Assembly: GCA_910584845.1 (NCBI GenBank)
Contig: CAJUDH010000005.1
Location: 131,761-195,760 of the forward strand
From: an uncultured Lachnospiraceae bacterium
GTDB lineage: Bacteria > Bacillota > Clostridia > Lachnospirales > Lachnospiraceae
Reading direction: 5' to 3'
DNA length: 64,000 nucleotides
In this document: piece after piece, positions 35,083 through 45,493 of the stretch
Numbering within the stretch: the stretch's first letter is position 1
How the letters are laid out: each line of letters begins with the position of its first letter
Translations under genes and position numbers: made by a program
Notes under the pieces: model-generated
The model's input: only the letters and a program-made list of their open reading frames with translations
The model's database searches: none
Told to the model about the DNA's origin: nothing

Positions 35083-36384
35083 TCAGCCTGTTATCTCCCC
35101 CATACACCGCAGGGTTTCCTCATAAGTAAACCTTTCATTGATTTCCTGCTGTAAAAACCCGTTTATGTCGTTAATCTTGGAAACCGCCTCGTCCAGGGCG
35201 GGGTTGCTGCCCCTTTTATAGGCGCCGATGGAAATCAAATCGGCGTTTTTCTGATACAGCCCAAGAAGGTTCCTCATGCGGGACGCTGTTTTCTGGTGCC
35301 CTTCCGGCACGATCTCCACCATAAGCCGGGAAATGCTGGCCCCGATGTCAATAGCCGGGAAATGGTTTTCGTTGGCAAGTTGGCGGCTTAAAACAATATG
35401 GCCGTCCAGGATGCCCCGCACGGTATCGGATATCGGCTCATTGGTATCGTCGCCTTCTACTAATACGGTATAAACGCCGGTAATGGAACCTTTCCCGAAA
35501 TTCCCGCTGCGCTCCAAAAGCTTAGGGAATTCTGCATATATGGAAGGCGTGTAGCCCCTGGCAATGGGGGGCTCCCCGATGGCCAGGCCGATCTCCCTCT
35601 GGGCCATGGCATACCGGGTAAGGGAATCCATCATCAAAAGCACATCGTACCCCTGGTCTTTAAAATACTCGGCAATCGTGGTAGCCACCAGCGGGCACTT
35701 CATGCGGAGCATGGCCGGCTGGTCTGAGGTGGCAACCACCAGCACCGAACGCCTCATGCCTTCCTCCCCCAGGTCTTTCTGGACGAACTCCAGCACCTCC
35801 CGTCCACGTTCCCCCACCAGGGCGATGACGTTAATATCCGTTTTCACGTTTTTGGCTATCATCCCCATCAGTGTGCTCTTACCCACGCCGGAACCAGCAA
35901 AAATCCCGATCCTCTGCCCCTTGCCAATGGTATTCAGGCCGTCAATGGCTTTCACCCCGAACTCCAGCCGTTCCCGGATGGGGGGCCGGTTAAGGGGGTT
36001 GATGTAAGGGCTGCTGACGGTATAGTACCTGGTAGAATGGAAAGGCTCGCCGCCGTCGATGGGTTCGCCCAGGGCATTGATAATCCGGCCCCTAAGGAAG
36101 TCCCCTACCGGCACCTTCAGCCTGCGCCTGGTATTACGCACAAAGCTCCCCGACGCAATGCCGCTGGTGGCCTCATAAGTCATAAGCTGGATCTTGCCGT
36201 CTTTAAAGCCCACCACTTCCGCGGGCATCTGCCGGTTTTGCTCCTCGTTATAGATCATTACAATATCCCCGATGCTGGAACGGCCTCCGGACGCCTCCAT
36301 GGACATCCCCACCACATTTTCGATTTTCCCGATATGGCTGACCGTCTCCGACTTGGCGATCAGCTGAGGTATCTTACTAAACAT
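35083..36384 (-). CDS. fliI: Flagellar export ATPase FliI
   Basis: The 433-residue ATPase has Walker A GSGVGKST (residues 164-171), a Walker B with VLLMMDSLTRYAMAQRE, and the RLMVEIVPEGHQ stretch near the C-terminus. It is related to the F1 beta subunit. With FliH and FliJ it delivers substrates to the export gate. The start lies seven bases after the fliH stop. Confidence 0.97.
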   Translation of the reverse strand: MFSKIPQLIAKSETVSHIGKIENVVGMSMEASGGRSSIGDIVMIYNEEQNRQMPAEVVGFKDGKIQLMTYEATSGIASGSFVRNTRRRLKVPVGDFLRGRIINALGEPIDGGEPFHSTRYYTVSSPYINPLNRPPIRERLEFGVKAIDGLNTIGKGQRIGIFAGSGVGKSTLMGMIAKNVKTDINVIALVGERGREVLEFVQKDLGEEGMRRSVLVVATSDQPAMLRMKCPLVATTIAEYFKDQGYDVLLMMDSLTRYAMAQREIGLAIGEPPIARGYTPSIYAEFPKLLERSGNFGKGSITGVYTVLVEGDDTNEPISDTVRGILDGHIVLSRQLANENHFPAIDIGASISRLMVEIVPEGHQKTASRMRNLLGLYQKNADLISIGAYKRGSNPALDEAVSKINDINGFLQQEINERFTYEETLRCMGEITG

Positions 36385-36391
36385 AGGCGGC

Positions 36392-37255
36392 CTATACCCT
36401 CACATTCTCCAATATATCTTTTATGTTCTCAATCTGCGTATTGACACTGACATCTACGATTTCTTCCGGCATCTCTATAATGCAGTTGCCCCGGTCTTCT
36501 TTGTCCATCACAATGAACTTAATATTGTCTGACAAGTGGGAAAGCTCGTCAAGTATGGCGGCGTCTGCCTCCATCATCATATCATAATCGCATTTATCCA
36601 TGTAAATCTTAACCCAGGCCGTCTTTTTTAATTTTTCCGTAGCAGCTATGATCATCTGTTTGATCACCTCGCCGCTGGACCTAAGGCTGATATGCACCAC
36701 CTTTTCCCCTATGGCGATAGCGCAGTCTTTTAATTGATCCAAATAATTGCGCATACATTTTTCTTTTGCCACGTCTATGGAGCGGAGGGCTTTTTCCACG
36801 TCTTCCCGGAAGGCGGCCAGATTCTCCTGGAACTCCTGGCGGACTTCTGCCTCGGCCCGGATCTTGCCTTCCCGGCTGCCGTTTTCATAGCCCTCCCGGT
36901 ACCCTAAGAGCCGGGCCTGTTCCAACTCCTCTTTGGCCTGCTCCCTGGCGTCTTCTAAAAGTACCCGCGCCTGCTCCCTGGCGTCCTCTAAGAGGGCCCG
37001 CGCCTCTTCCTGCGCTTCTTCCAGGTACTCTTCCCTAAAATGGCTGGCCTCCTGCCTGCGCTGTTCTTCCAAGGCGGCCTCCCTGGCCGGCTGGCCCGTT
37101 TCCTCTTTCCGCTTCCCGTCCTTGCCGTAGCGGGGAAAGGAAGCTTTTCTGGCTATGGCCTGCTCGCGGGGGAGCTCATATTGTTCGATTATCAGGTTTT
37201 CCTGGCGTTCCGAGCGTTTGATGACCCGTCTTGACTTAGATGATGATGTTATCAT
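36392..37255 (-). CDS. fliH: Flagellar export ATPase regulator FliH
   Basis: This 287-residue protein has a long charged coiled coil (about residues 50-155, mostly E, A, R and Q) and a C-terminal domain (about 165-280) like the V-ATPase E subunit. FliH anchors and inhibits FliI. The coiled coil contains an 11-residue repeat LLEDAREQARV encoded by a near-exact 33-base repeat (36941-37006). The start overlaps the end of fliG by 20 bases. Confidence 0.9.
   Translation of the reverse strand: MITSSSKSRRVIKRSERQENLIIEQYELPREQAIARKASFPRYGKDGKRKEETGQPAREAALEEQRRQEASHFREEYLEEAQEEARALLEDAREQARVLLEDAREQAKEELEQARLLGYREGYENGSREGKIRAEAEVRQEFQENLAAFREDVEKALRSIDVAKEKCMRNYLDQLKDCAIAIGEKVVHISLRSSGEVIKQMIIAATEKLKKTAWVKIYMDKCDYDMMMEADAAILDELSHLSDNIKFIVMDKEDRGNCIIEMPEEIVDVSVNTQIENIKDILENVRV
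36941..37006 (-). repeat. 33-base tandem repeat in fliH
   Basis: Two adjacent 33-base units (starting 36941 and 36974) share most bases and encode the 11-residue coiled-coil unit EDAREQARxLL. Being in frame, copy number change would lengthen the coil without breaking the gene. Confidence 0.7.
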
Positions 37256-38297
37256 CCTCTCCTCCCTTCTTGATAATCACCTCGCCATGCTCTTCCAGGT
37301 TCCTGATAATATTAACAATACGCTGCTGGGCTTCTTCCACGTCTTTCAACCTTACGTTGGTCGTAATCTCCAAATCGCCCCGGACCGTATCGGCCATACG
37401 TTTGGACATGTTTTTGAAGAAGATCTCCTTCATTTCCTCGGAAGCCGTCTTGAGGGCATATACCACATCCTTGGTATCGCAGTCCCTGACAAAGCGCTGC
37501 ACGGACCGGTCGTCCATGTCCAGGATGTTCTCGAATACGAACATCTTCTCCCGGATGCTTTGGGACAGTTCCGGATTCCTTTTGTCCAATTCTTCGAATA
37601 TTTTTTTCTCGCTGCTGCGGTCGATGTTGTTCATCATGTCGGCCACATAGTCCACGCCGCCCAGGCTCATGTTGTCCTCGCTGGTAATAATGGTCGCGAA
37701 CTTACGTTTCATTTCTTCTTCCACGATGGAAATGGCTTCCGGGGATACCCGGTCCATACGGGCCATGCATTCTACTGTCTGGATGCGTTTTTCCTCTTGG
37801 AGCTGCTCCAAAACCTGGGCCGACTGCTGGGGGTCCATATAGGCCATAATCAAAGCAATGACCTGGGGGCGCTCATTCTGCAAAAGGGACAGCAGAGACT
37901 TGGGGTCCCCCTTGGTAAAGAAGTTAAACGGCTTTGACTGCAGCGTCTTGGAGACCTTTTCCAAAAGGTTTCTGGCCGTCGATTCGCCAAAGGCTTTTTC
38001 CAACACGTTCCTGGCATAATCCAGGCCGCCGTCCGTCATCATTTTGTGGGTAAGGCACAGTTTATAAAACTCATCCAGCGTGGTTTCCACTTGGGTATTG
38101 GTGGTCTTGCCCAGTTTCGCCACTTCATATGTAAGTTCCTCAATGTCTTCTTCGCTCAAATATTTATAAATCTGGGAAGCCCGGTCGGCCCCAAGGGATA
38201 CGACAACCAAGGCCGCCTTGCCCTTTACGTCAGTAATAACGTCCCCTTCCCTGACGGGGCTATTTTCGAGCACCTCTGTGTGCATTTCTGCTGCCAC
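37236..38297 (-). CDS. fliG: Flagellar motor switch protein FliG
   Basis: The 353-residue protein has FliG N, middle and C domains. The middle-domain EHPQ motif reads NERPQVIALIM here (arginine for histidine). The C-terminal domain (about 255-340) carries the charged helix with DDRSVQRFVRDCDTKDVVYA that contacts MotA. FliG joins the MS ring to the C ring and transmits torque. GTG 38297 follows GGAGGGA; it overlaps fliF by 38 bases. Confidence 0.96.
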   Translation of the reverse strand: MAAEMHTEVLENSPVREGDVITDVKGKAALVVVSLGADRASQIYKYLSEEDIEELTYEVAKLGKTTNTQVETTLDEFYKLCLTHKMMTDGGLDYARNVLEKAFGESTARNLLEKVSKTLQSKPFNFFTKGDPKSLLSLLQNERPQVIALIMAYMDPQQSAQVLEQLQEEKRIQTVECMARMDRVSPEAISIVEEEMKRKFATIITSEDNMSLGGVDYVADMMNNIDRSSEKKIFEELDKRNPELSQSIREKMFVFENILDMDDRSVQRFVRDCDTKDVVYALKTASEEMKEIFFKNMSKRMADTVRGDLEITTNVRLKDVEEAQQRIVNIIRNLEEHGEVIIKKGGEDDNIII

Positions 38298-40020
38298 TGC
38301 TGTCTCCCTCCTCTCCTCTCAGCCAGCCTTGTATCAATTTGGCTGCAATCTGGGGGTTCTGATCCACAAAATCCCCGATATTCTGCTTCAGGCGCATGCT
38401 GCGCTGCATACGGAGATTCAAAATCTCCTCATTCTTGGTAAACTCATCCTCTTCCAGCTCGCCCATGCCAGGCACTCCGCCGGCCTCCATATCTTCCGCC
38501 CCAAAGGCGCCAGGCTCAGGCTGGCCGTCTTCGCCAGCAGGCCACGGCCCCGGCTGGATCTGGGCGTCGGCACCCAAAGCATCTGCATTCATCAGCGCCC
38601 TCTTCTTCTTCCTGCGGCTCCGGATCAGCAAAAGCAGAAGGATAAGGAGGAACAGCAAAACAATCCCTGCCCCTATCGCGATCAGGATAGGCAACGGCAA
38701 AGAAAGCAATTTATTGACCACCCCGGGCTTATCCACATCCGGATCTTGCGGCTGGGTAGTAGCCTGCTGGACAGGTCCCTGATCCCGGATAATGGTCACC
38801 TTCTGCTCCACCTCCTCCACGGAGATACCTGCAGAATTTGCCACCAGCCTCATAAGGTCAGCCGTAGGTATATCGGTATTGTCGGTATTAATAACAATGC
38901 CGATCGACGCATCTTCCAAAAGGACGCCCGGATCCCGCTGGAGCTGTTCTTTCAGCTCATTGAACAGCCATTCCCGGGAAGCGGTGCCATTGGAATAGCC
39001 CTCGGCCACCTGCTCGGTCCCGTTTTCATTAGTATACCTGGGCGTATCCGCGTTGGCATCGGCCCCCACCACCCCGCCTGCGTTCTGGCCGGTGGAAGAG
39101 GTATTTTCATTGGTCAGGTCTTCCGTAAATTTCAAGCCTGTCTTGTCTTCGTCGTCAATCTTGTCCGGTGTCGTATATTGCGTGGTCTCCCGGATAATCC
39201 GGTCCATGTTCAGCGTCGCTTTGACCGACACCGCCACATTCCCCGACCCGTAAAGCTGCTCCAGGACGCGCCTGACATTAGCACCTATATTGCTCTCTAC
39301 CATGCTGGTCAGGCTGGTGACATCCGTAAGGCTCCCCGAGGAACCGCTCCCCTCGGCGCCGATTTCCATCATGGTGGCCGAATCAAATACGGCTACGTTG
39401 GTAAAACTTAAATTGGGCACCGCATGGGAAACCAGGTTTTTAACCGCCTGGGCTTTGTCCACGGTCAGGACGCTGCCCCCTTGCATGGTTACCATGACGG
39501 AAGCGGAGGCCGAAGTACCCGAATCGTCCCCCATGGCATACCGGGATTCCCCACCCATAACGATGGTAACCCTTGCGTCCTGAACCCCGTCGAACACCCG
39601 GATGGTAGCCCCCAGCCGGTTCTGCAGGTCATAAACGGAAACCCGCTCTTTGTCCGATTCCGTAGACATCAGGCCGCTGTTATTCAGATATACATCGTAG
39701 GCAAAGCCGCTTTTCGGGTACCCTTTGCTTAATAAGTCCACCCTGGTCTGTTCTACCGTGGACGCAGGCACCCGTATCGCCCCGTCACTGGTGTTATACC
39801 GGTAATCAATCCCCTCGTCCTGTAAAAGGTTGACCACCTGCTGCGCCTCGTCCTGGCTAAGGCCCGTAAACAAGGTGCTGTAATCTTTGTTTTTCCCTAA
39901 ATTCAACGCCAATATGGCGGCTATGGCAATTATGGCGGTCCCACCCACTATGGCGGCCATAATGTTGCGGGTTTTACGCGACATGTTCTGCCAGCTTTCT
40001 TTTACATTCTGCACGTCCAT
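38260..40020 (-). CDS. fliF: Flagellar MS-ring protein FliF
   Basis: This 586-residue protein has a first membrane helix (about residues 22-42), ring-building domains (about 45-330, with YSTLFTGLSQDEAQQVVNLL), a disordered loop (about 320-350), and a second helix (about 465-487, a long I/L/V run). The cytoplasmic tail binds FliG. It forms the base ring of the flagellum. It is third in the operon after flgB and fliE. Confidence 0.96.
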   Translation of the reverse strand: MDVQNVKESWQNMSRKTRNIMAAIVGGTAIIAIAAILALNLGKNKDYSTLFTGLSQDEAQQVVNLLQDEGIDYRYNTSDGAIRVPASTVEQTRVDLLSKGYPKSGFAYDVYLNNSGLMSTESDKERVSVYDLQNRLGATIRVFDGVQDARVTIVMGGESRYAMGDDSGTSASASVMVTMQGGSVLTVDKAQAVKNLVSHAVPNLSFTNVAVFDSATMMEIGAEGSGSSGSLTDVTSLTSMVESNIGANVRRVLEQLYGSGNVAVSVKATLNMDRIIRETTQYTTPDKIDDEDKTGLKFTEDLTNENTSSTGQNAGGVVGADANADTPRYTNENGTEQVAEGYSNGTASREWLFNELKEQLQRDPGVLLEDASIGIVINTDNTDIPTADLMRLVANSAGISVEEVEQKVTIIRDQGPVQQATTQPQDPDVDKPGVVNKLLSLPLPILIAIGAGIVLLFLLILLLLLIRSRRKKKRALMNADALGADAQIQPGPWPAGEDGQPEPGAFGAEDMEAGGVPGMGELEEDEFTKNEEILNLRMQRSMRLKQNIGDFVDQNPQIAAKLIQGWLRGEEGDSSGSRNAHRGARK

Positions 40021-40075
40021 TATCCAACCTTCTGTCTCATTAATTTTGATTTTGCGCTTCTCATCATTTCATAAT

Positions 40076-40390
40076 TTAGACATTGATCTTTATCAATTCA
40101 CCGTAAGATTCAAGAGTCTTATTCCGCAACGTAATCAGTACGTCCAAAGCCAGCCCCGCCTTGGCTTCCGCAATAGGAAGGGTATGGGCGTCATCTAATT
40201 GTCCCGTCGCCAGAAGGTACTGTTTGTGCTCCACATCGGCCTGGGCCTTTTTTACCTGGTCAATGGTATTTTTAAATACATCCTTAAATAAAGATGCCTC
40301 CGCATTGGCCGTCGGCGCATACTGGGTTTCGTTTAAATCCCCAATCCTGGCCCATGGCGCCATGGGCGTAATAAAAGCTGCTCCCTGCAT
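40076..40390 (-). CDS. fliE: MS ring-rod junction protein FliE
   Basis: The 104-residue protein has the FliE C-terminal region with AEAKAGLALDVLITLRNKTL and a helical middle (LFKDVFKNTIDQVKKAQADV). FliE joins rod to MS ring and is the first rod protein exported. ATG 40390 has GAAAGGA eight bases upstream; the TTG at 40408 would lie on top of that site. flgC is missing between flgB and fliE. Confidence 0.93.
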   Translation of the reverse strand: MQGAAFITPMAPWARIGDLNETQYAPTANAEASLFKDVFKNTIDQVKKAQADVEHKQYLLATGQLDDAHTLPIAEAKAGLALDVLITLRNKTLESYGELIKINV

Positions 40391-40490
40391 AACTGCCTTC
40401 CTTTCCAATTCCCGTTGCGGCTACTGCGCCGCACGGCTTCTCTCCCCTATCAATCCCTTTGCTTTTGGCCCTTGTGCAACTTGTCAGCGG

Positions 40491-40883
40491 TTAAAAGGCC
40501 TTGGCCGCACTCTTCAATCGGGTAATATCGTTGTTAATGGAACTTATCATATATTGATATTCATAAGCAGTACGGACAATCTCCACCTGTTCCTGATCCA
40601 TATCCACGTTGTTGCCGTCCAGCCTGCTGGATTCGTTCCAAGTGGTATTTAACCATGACTGGGAGGAAGCGACCGCATCCGAAACAGCCCGCTTTGGCGC
40701 TTTTTTCGCTTTGTTGGCCGACGTCAGCCGCCGGTCCAGCTCTTCTTCAAACGTTATGTACTGTGCTTTAAACCCAGGGGTGTCCACATTTGCCACATTA
40801 TTCAAAGACACCGACTGCCTGGCCCACAAAAAATCCAGGACTTTTTCCGTTAGTGCAATGCCATTGCCGTAAATCCCCGACAT
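40491..40883 (-). CDS. flgB: Flagellar proximal rod protein FlgB
   Basis: This 130-residue rod protein has SVSLNNVANVDTPGFKAQYI near residue 25 and a C-terminal helical part (VEIVRTAYEYQYMISSINND). It is the first gene of the fla/che operon, preceded by GGGAGGAG and a leader of about 200 bases. With FlgC and FliE it forms the proximal rod. Confidence 0.95.
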   Translation of the reverse strand: MSGIYGNGIALTEKVLDFLWARQSVSLNNVANVDTPGFKAQYITFEEELDRRLTSANKAKKAPKRAVSDAVASSQSWLNTTWNESSRLDGNNVDMDQEQVEIVRTAYEYQYMISSINNDITRLKSAAKAF

Positions 40884-41084
40884 CCTTTCTCCTCCCTTTT
40901 CGTCCCTTGTGACTATTTTCCTTTAAAATTCCATGATTTTCAATAGTAATCTTCTTCCAGATAATAAAATATATAAGCAAACACAAAATAACACAAAAGA
41001 AAGACGGGCCCCGAAGGTAAACTTGCAAGATTAAAACAGCGTCGCCAGTTTATTAGCCACCCCCGATTTACCGTCTAACTCCAC
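40884..41084 (-). ncRNA. Possible structured leader RNA of the fla/che operon
   Basis: About 200 bases lie between the likely start point (near 41084) and flgB. The first half can fold: AGACGG (41069-41074) may pair with CCGTCT (41001-41006), followed by a T-rich run, and GGTAAA may pair with TTTACC inside. The layout is like an attenuator. It does not match the cyclic di-GMP class I core, so its nature is unknown. Confidence 0.3.
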
Positions 41085-41090
41085 CCATAT

Positions 41091-41119
41091 ATTATGCCTC
41101 AATGTTTTTTCTATGTCAA
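41091..41119 (-). promoter_or_regulatory. Sigma-A promoter of the fla/che operon
   Basis: On the minus strand TTGACA (41114-41119) is followed after exactly 17 bases by CATAAT (41091-41096), pointing to flgB. It is the best promoter in the 483-base gap 40884-41367. The gap also holds the terminator at 41279-41319. Confidence 0.75.
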
Positions 41120-41278
41120 CTGTTTTTCTTTTTTTAACGGTTAGTTTACAAATTATTCTTTATAAAAAGGAAAACCCGGACGGTTCAAAAACGGACACCG
41201 GTCCGGTTATAGATCCTTTTATCCCATGAAAATGCAGCCACAAGTTCCCAGGCACTGCCCGGTTTTGCTTTATCATGG

Positions 41279-41319
41279 CGCAAAACGCCGGCGGAGGCAA
41301 CCCCCGCCGGCGTTTTGCG
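41279..41319 (-). terminator. Terminator after the FliD-like gene
   Basis: CGCAAAACGCCGGCGG pairs with CCGCCGGCGTTTTGCG around a short loop, 16 base pairs, about 50 bases beyond the stop at 41368. It separates that gene from the flgB promoter. Confidence 0.8.
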
Positions 41320-41367
41320 TTCAAAAACCCTAGATAGGAAACCCGCCACGGCAGGCCCCTACGTGGG

Positions 41368-42222
41368 TTATACCAGGATATTCAGCATGGATACGGCGTA
41401 ATAGTTGCTAAGGTTATAAGCGCCGCTCCTGGCAAAATTGGCAAATTGCTTGAAAGAATCCGAAGTGGAGGATGCCTTGCTGGTGCTGGTGCTTGAGCTG
41501 GTGCTTCCGGTACCGGTTGTGTTGTTGGCCTTATCGGTGGAATCCGTATTGGAAGATGAGTTCCCTCCCATAATCGAATCCACCGAAGAATCCAGTATGG
41601 AAGTAGCCTTGGAGCCCAGCCGCTCTGCCAGGCCAAACTGCCCGCCCAAAAGCTCTTTCACCTGGTCCGGATCTTTCTGCATCGCTTCTTTCAAAGCATC
41701 CTCGTCCAGCTTCAGGCTTCCGTCGGTGTCATAGCTTAGCCCTACGGCCTTCAAAGTCTTCTCGGAAGGCAGGGAGCGTTTCAGGGAATCCAGCTGTGCG
41801 GATACGCCGGAGCTGATCCCGGAATTGTTTTTTAAGTAGGACATGACGCTGTTTACTTTGCCGGTAAAATCTTTGACCGCAGACACGATGTCATTGAGGG
41901 CCGATTCCACCTTGCCGGCCGCCGCAGGGTCGTCCCCTGCCTGGGATGCCGCCTTTACCGCTTCGTCATACTTCTGGAACACGTTGTCCTTGTTAAACAG
42001 GCGCAGGTCCGCGGAGGTGCTCTCCAAATCCTCCAGCCTGGTCTGGTAGCCCATCAAAAATCCTGACGCGCTGCTGGCGGTAGTGTTCTTGTTGCTGGTG
42101 CTGCTTGATGTGCCGGAAACAGAATCCTTTATCTGGTTCGCCTGATCCGTAGCCTTTTTCTCCCAGCTATTATAGTCAAAATAATTATAACTATAATTTG
42201 ATACTCCATTCATTGCTGCCAT
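41368..42222 (-). CDS. Short FliD-like (cap C-domain) protein
   Basis: The 284-residue protein has a serine/threonine-rich N-terminal part, then about residues 90-220 resembling the FliD C-terminal domain: ALNDIVSAVKDFTGKVNSVM, LSYDTDGSLKLDEDALKEAM and QKDPDQVKELLGG. A low-complexity S/T/N segment (about 225-265) and a short tail follow. It lacks the N-terminal FliD domain. A real fliD exists at 9889-12423. ATG 42222 has AAAGGAG upstream. A sigma-28-like box lies at 42347. Possibly a cap-related or secreted late protein. Confidence 0.6.
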   Translation of the reverse strand: MAAMNGVSNYSYNYFDYNSWEKKATDQANQIKDSVSGTSSSTSNKNTTASSASGFLMGYQTRLEDLESTSADLRLFNKDNVFQKYDEAVKAASQAGDDPAAAGKVESALNDIVSAVKDFTGKVNSVMSYLKNNSGISSGVSAQLDSLKRSLPSEKTLKAVGLSYDTDGSLKLDEDALKEAMQKDPDQVKELLGGQFGLAERLGSKATSILDSSVDSIMGGNSSSNTDSTDKANNTTGTGSTSSSTSTSKASSTSDSFKQFANFARSGAYNLSNYYAVSMLNILV

Positions 42223-42346
42223 AACATTATCTCCTTTCTGAAATAATCGCGCAACCGCCTGGTTCTCGGCAATTACGGGCAGATCCATAAACGGTTCCCC
42301 TCCCTGGGAAGCCGCCCTTTTGGTAGGATCACGGAATACATTATAT

Positions 42347-42354
42347 ATATCGGC
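42347..42354 (-). promoter_or_regulatory. Sigma-28-like -10 box before the FliD-like gene
   Basis: GCCGATAT on the minus strand is an exact match to the SigD/FliA -10 consensus. The -35 (TAAA) is not clear at the usual 15 bases. It lies about 125 bases upstream of the ATG at 42222. Confidence 0.35.
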
Positions 42355-42391
42355 TTTAACCGCTGGAAAAATAAGGCTTTTTCCGGTTAAA
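42355..42391. terminator. Hairpin after purA
   Basis: TTTAACC and GGAAAAA (42355-42371) pair with TTTTTCC and GGTTAAA (42378-42391), 14 pairs with a three-base bulge. It lies just beyond the purA stop. No T tract follows on the minus strand, so termination is only likely. Confidence 0.45.
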
Positions 42392-42407
42392 TCCCCATAA
42401 CCGTACC

Positions 42408-43853
<1,446 letters not shown>

Positions 43854-45284
43854 TCATACGTAAATCTTTGCCGTCATCCCCAGTACGTCCCGGTTAGCCT
43901 CCAAGACCGGGCTTACCACCTGGCCTAAAAACTCCTCCACCTGTTGGGGCGCCCGCCCTACATAGCGGGAAGGCTCCATACATTGTTTTAATTCTTCCAG
44001 GGAAAGCCCGAAAGCCGGGTCTGCGGCTATCAGCTCCAGCAGGTTATTGTCCAGGCCCTTTTCCTTCACATTCTTCCCGGCCTCCATAGACAGCCGGCGG
44101 ATCCTCTCGTGGAGCTCCTGCCGGTCGCCCCCAGCCTTTACCGCGTCCATCATGATGTTTTCCGTCGCCATAAAGGGAAGCTCGGCCATAAAATGCTTTT
44201 CAATAACCTTAGGGTACACCACCAGGCCGTCCACCACATTGAGGTACAGGTCCAGGATCCCGTCTACGGCCAGAAAACCTTCCGGGATGCTAAGCCGTTT
44301 ATTGGCCGAATCGTCCAGCGTCCGCTCAAACCATTGGGTTGATGCCACCAGCATCGGGTTGATCACGTCGCTCATCACGTAATTGGACAAAGATGCGATC
44401 CGTTCGCTCCGCATGGGGTTACGCTTATATGCCATGGCAGAAGACCCGATCTGGTCTTTCTCAAAAGGCTCCTCCACTTCTTTCAGGTGCTGGAGCAGCC
44501 GGATGTCGTTGGAAAACTTATGGGCGCTTTGGGCAATCCCGGCCAGCACATTGACCACCCTGGTGTCCACTTTGCGGGAATAAGTCTGCCCCGACACGGG
44601 ATAGCATTCGGCAAACCCCATCTTTTCGGCAATCTTTTGGTCTGCCTGCCTGCACTTTTCATGGTCGCCCTCAAACAGCTCCAGAAAACTGGCCTGGGTG
44701 CCCGTGGTCCCCTTGGACCCCAAAAGCTTCAAAGAACCCAGCACATGGTCCAAATCCTCCAGGTCCAGGCAAAGGTCCTGGAGCCACAAGGCCGCACGCT
44801 TCCCCACGGTAGTGGGCTGGGCCGGTTGAAAATGGGTGAAGGCGAGGGTAGGCAGGCTTTTATGGCATTCTGCAAATTCCGCCAGCTTGGCCATAACGTT
44901 GAGCAATTTGCCCCGCACCAGCTTTAAGGCCTCGGCCATCAGGATGATGTCCGTATTGTCTCCCACATAACAGGAAGTGGCCCCCAGGTGGATGATCCCC
45001 TTTGCCTTGGGGCACTGCTGCCCATAGGCGTATACATGGGACATCACGTCATGGCGCACTTGCCGTTCCCGCTCTTTTGCCACGTCATAGTTGATTTCCT
45101 CCGCGTGGGCCTTCAGTTCGTCAATCTGCTCTTGGGCAATCGGCAGGCCCAGCTCTTTTTCCGTCTCCGCCAACGCAATCCACAGTTTCCTCCAGGTTTT
45201 GAATTTCTTGTCCGGCGAAAAAATATATTGCATCTGGCTGCTGGCATACCGCTCCGACAATGGGCTTTGATATTTCTCGTACAT
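43854..45284 (-). CDS. purB: Adenylosuccinate lyase PurB
   Basis: The 476-residue enzyme has HLGATSCYVGDNTDI, the TTVGKRAALW part and the fumarase-superfamily signature SSAMAYKRNPMRSERI near residue 290. It cleaves SAICAR and adenylosuccinate. ATG 45284 is used because AGGAGG lies six bases upstream. It follows purC after a 209-base gap with no gene or clear signal. Confidence 0.96.
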   Translation of the reverse strand: MYEKYQSPLSERYASSQMQYIFSPDKKFKTWRKLWIALAETEKELGLPIAQEQIDELKAHAEEINYDVAKERERQVRHDVMSHVYAYGQQCPKAKGIIHLGATSCYVGDNTDIILMAEALKLVRGKLLNVMAKLAEFAECHKSLPTLAFTHFQPAQPTTVGKRAALWLQDLCLDLEDLDHVLGSLKLLGSKGTTGTQASFLELFEGDHEKCRQADQKIAEKMGFAECYPVSGQTYSRKVDTRVVNVLAGIAQSAHKFSNDIRLLQHLKEVEEPFEKDQIGSSAMAYKRNPMRSERIASLSNYVMSDVINPMLVASTQWFERTLDDSANKRLSIPEGFLAVDGILDLYLNVVDGLVVYPKVIEKHFMAELPFMATENIMMDAVKAGGDRQELHERIRRLSMEAGKNVKEKGLDNNLLELIAADPAFGLSLEELKQCMEPSRYVGRAPQQVEEFLGQVVSPVLEANRDVLGMTAKIYV

Positions 45285-45493
45285 AAACATCCTCCTGCTT
45301 GATGGGTTGTCATTGGTCCCCCGTTTCCGGCATAGCCGCCATCCCGCGCATAAGCCCCTCCGAAACCGCGGGCTGCCGAAAGCGGCTTTTTTGGTATTCC
45401 TCCCCGGCCGCCGGCCCCTCGTACGGCCCGGTTGCCCCGGCTTTACCTTTGCCCCTTAAGCCCGGCCGCCGGGGCAGGGCCACGCGCACTGCC

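Noticed and set aside
38218..39411. Long plus-strand open frame of 397 codons opposite fliF
   Set aside because: It is antisense to a clear fliF, has no recognisable domain and owes its length to codon bias of fliF.
40884..41084. Cyclic di-GMP class I riboswitch in the flgB leader
   Set aside because: The conserved GGGACGCAAAGCC and GGTAGC core elements are absent; only generic pairing is seen.
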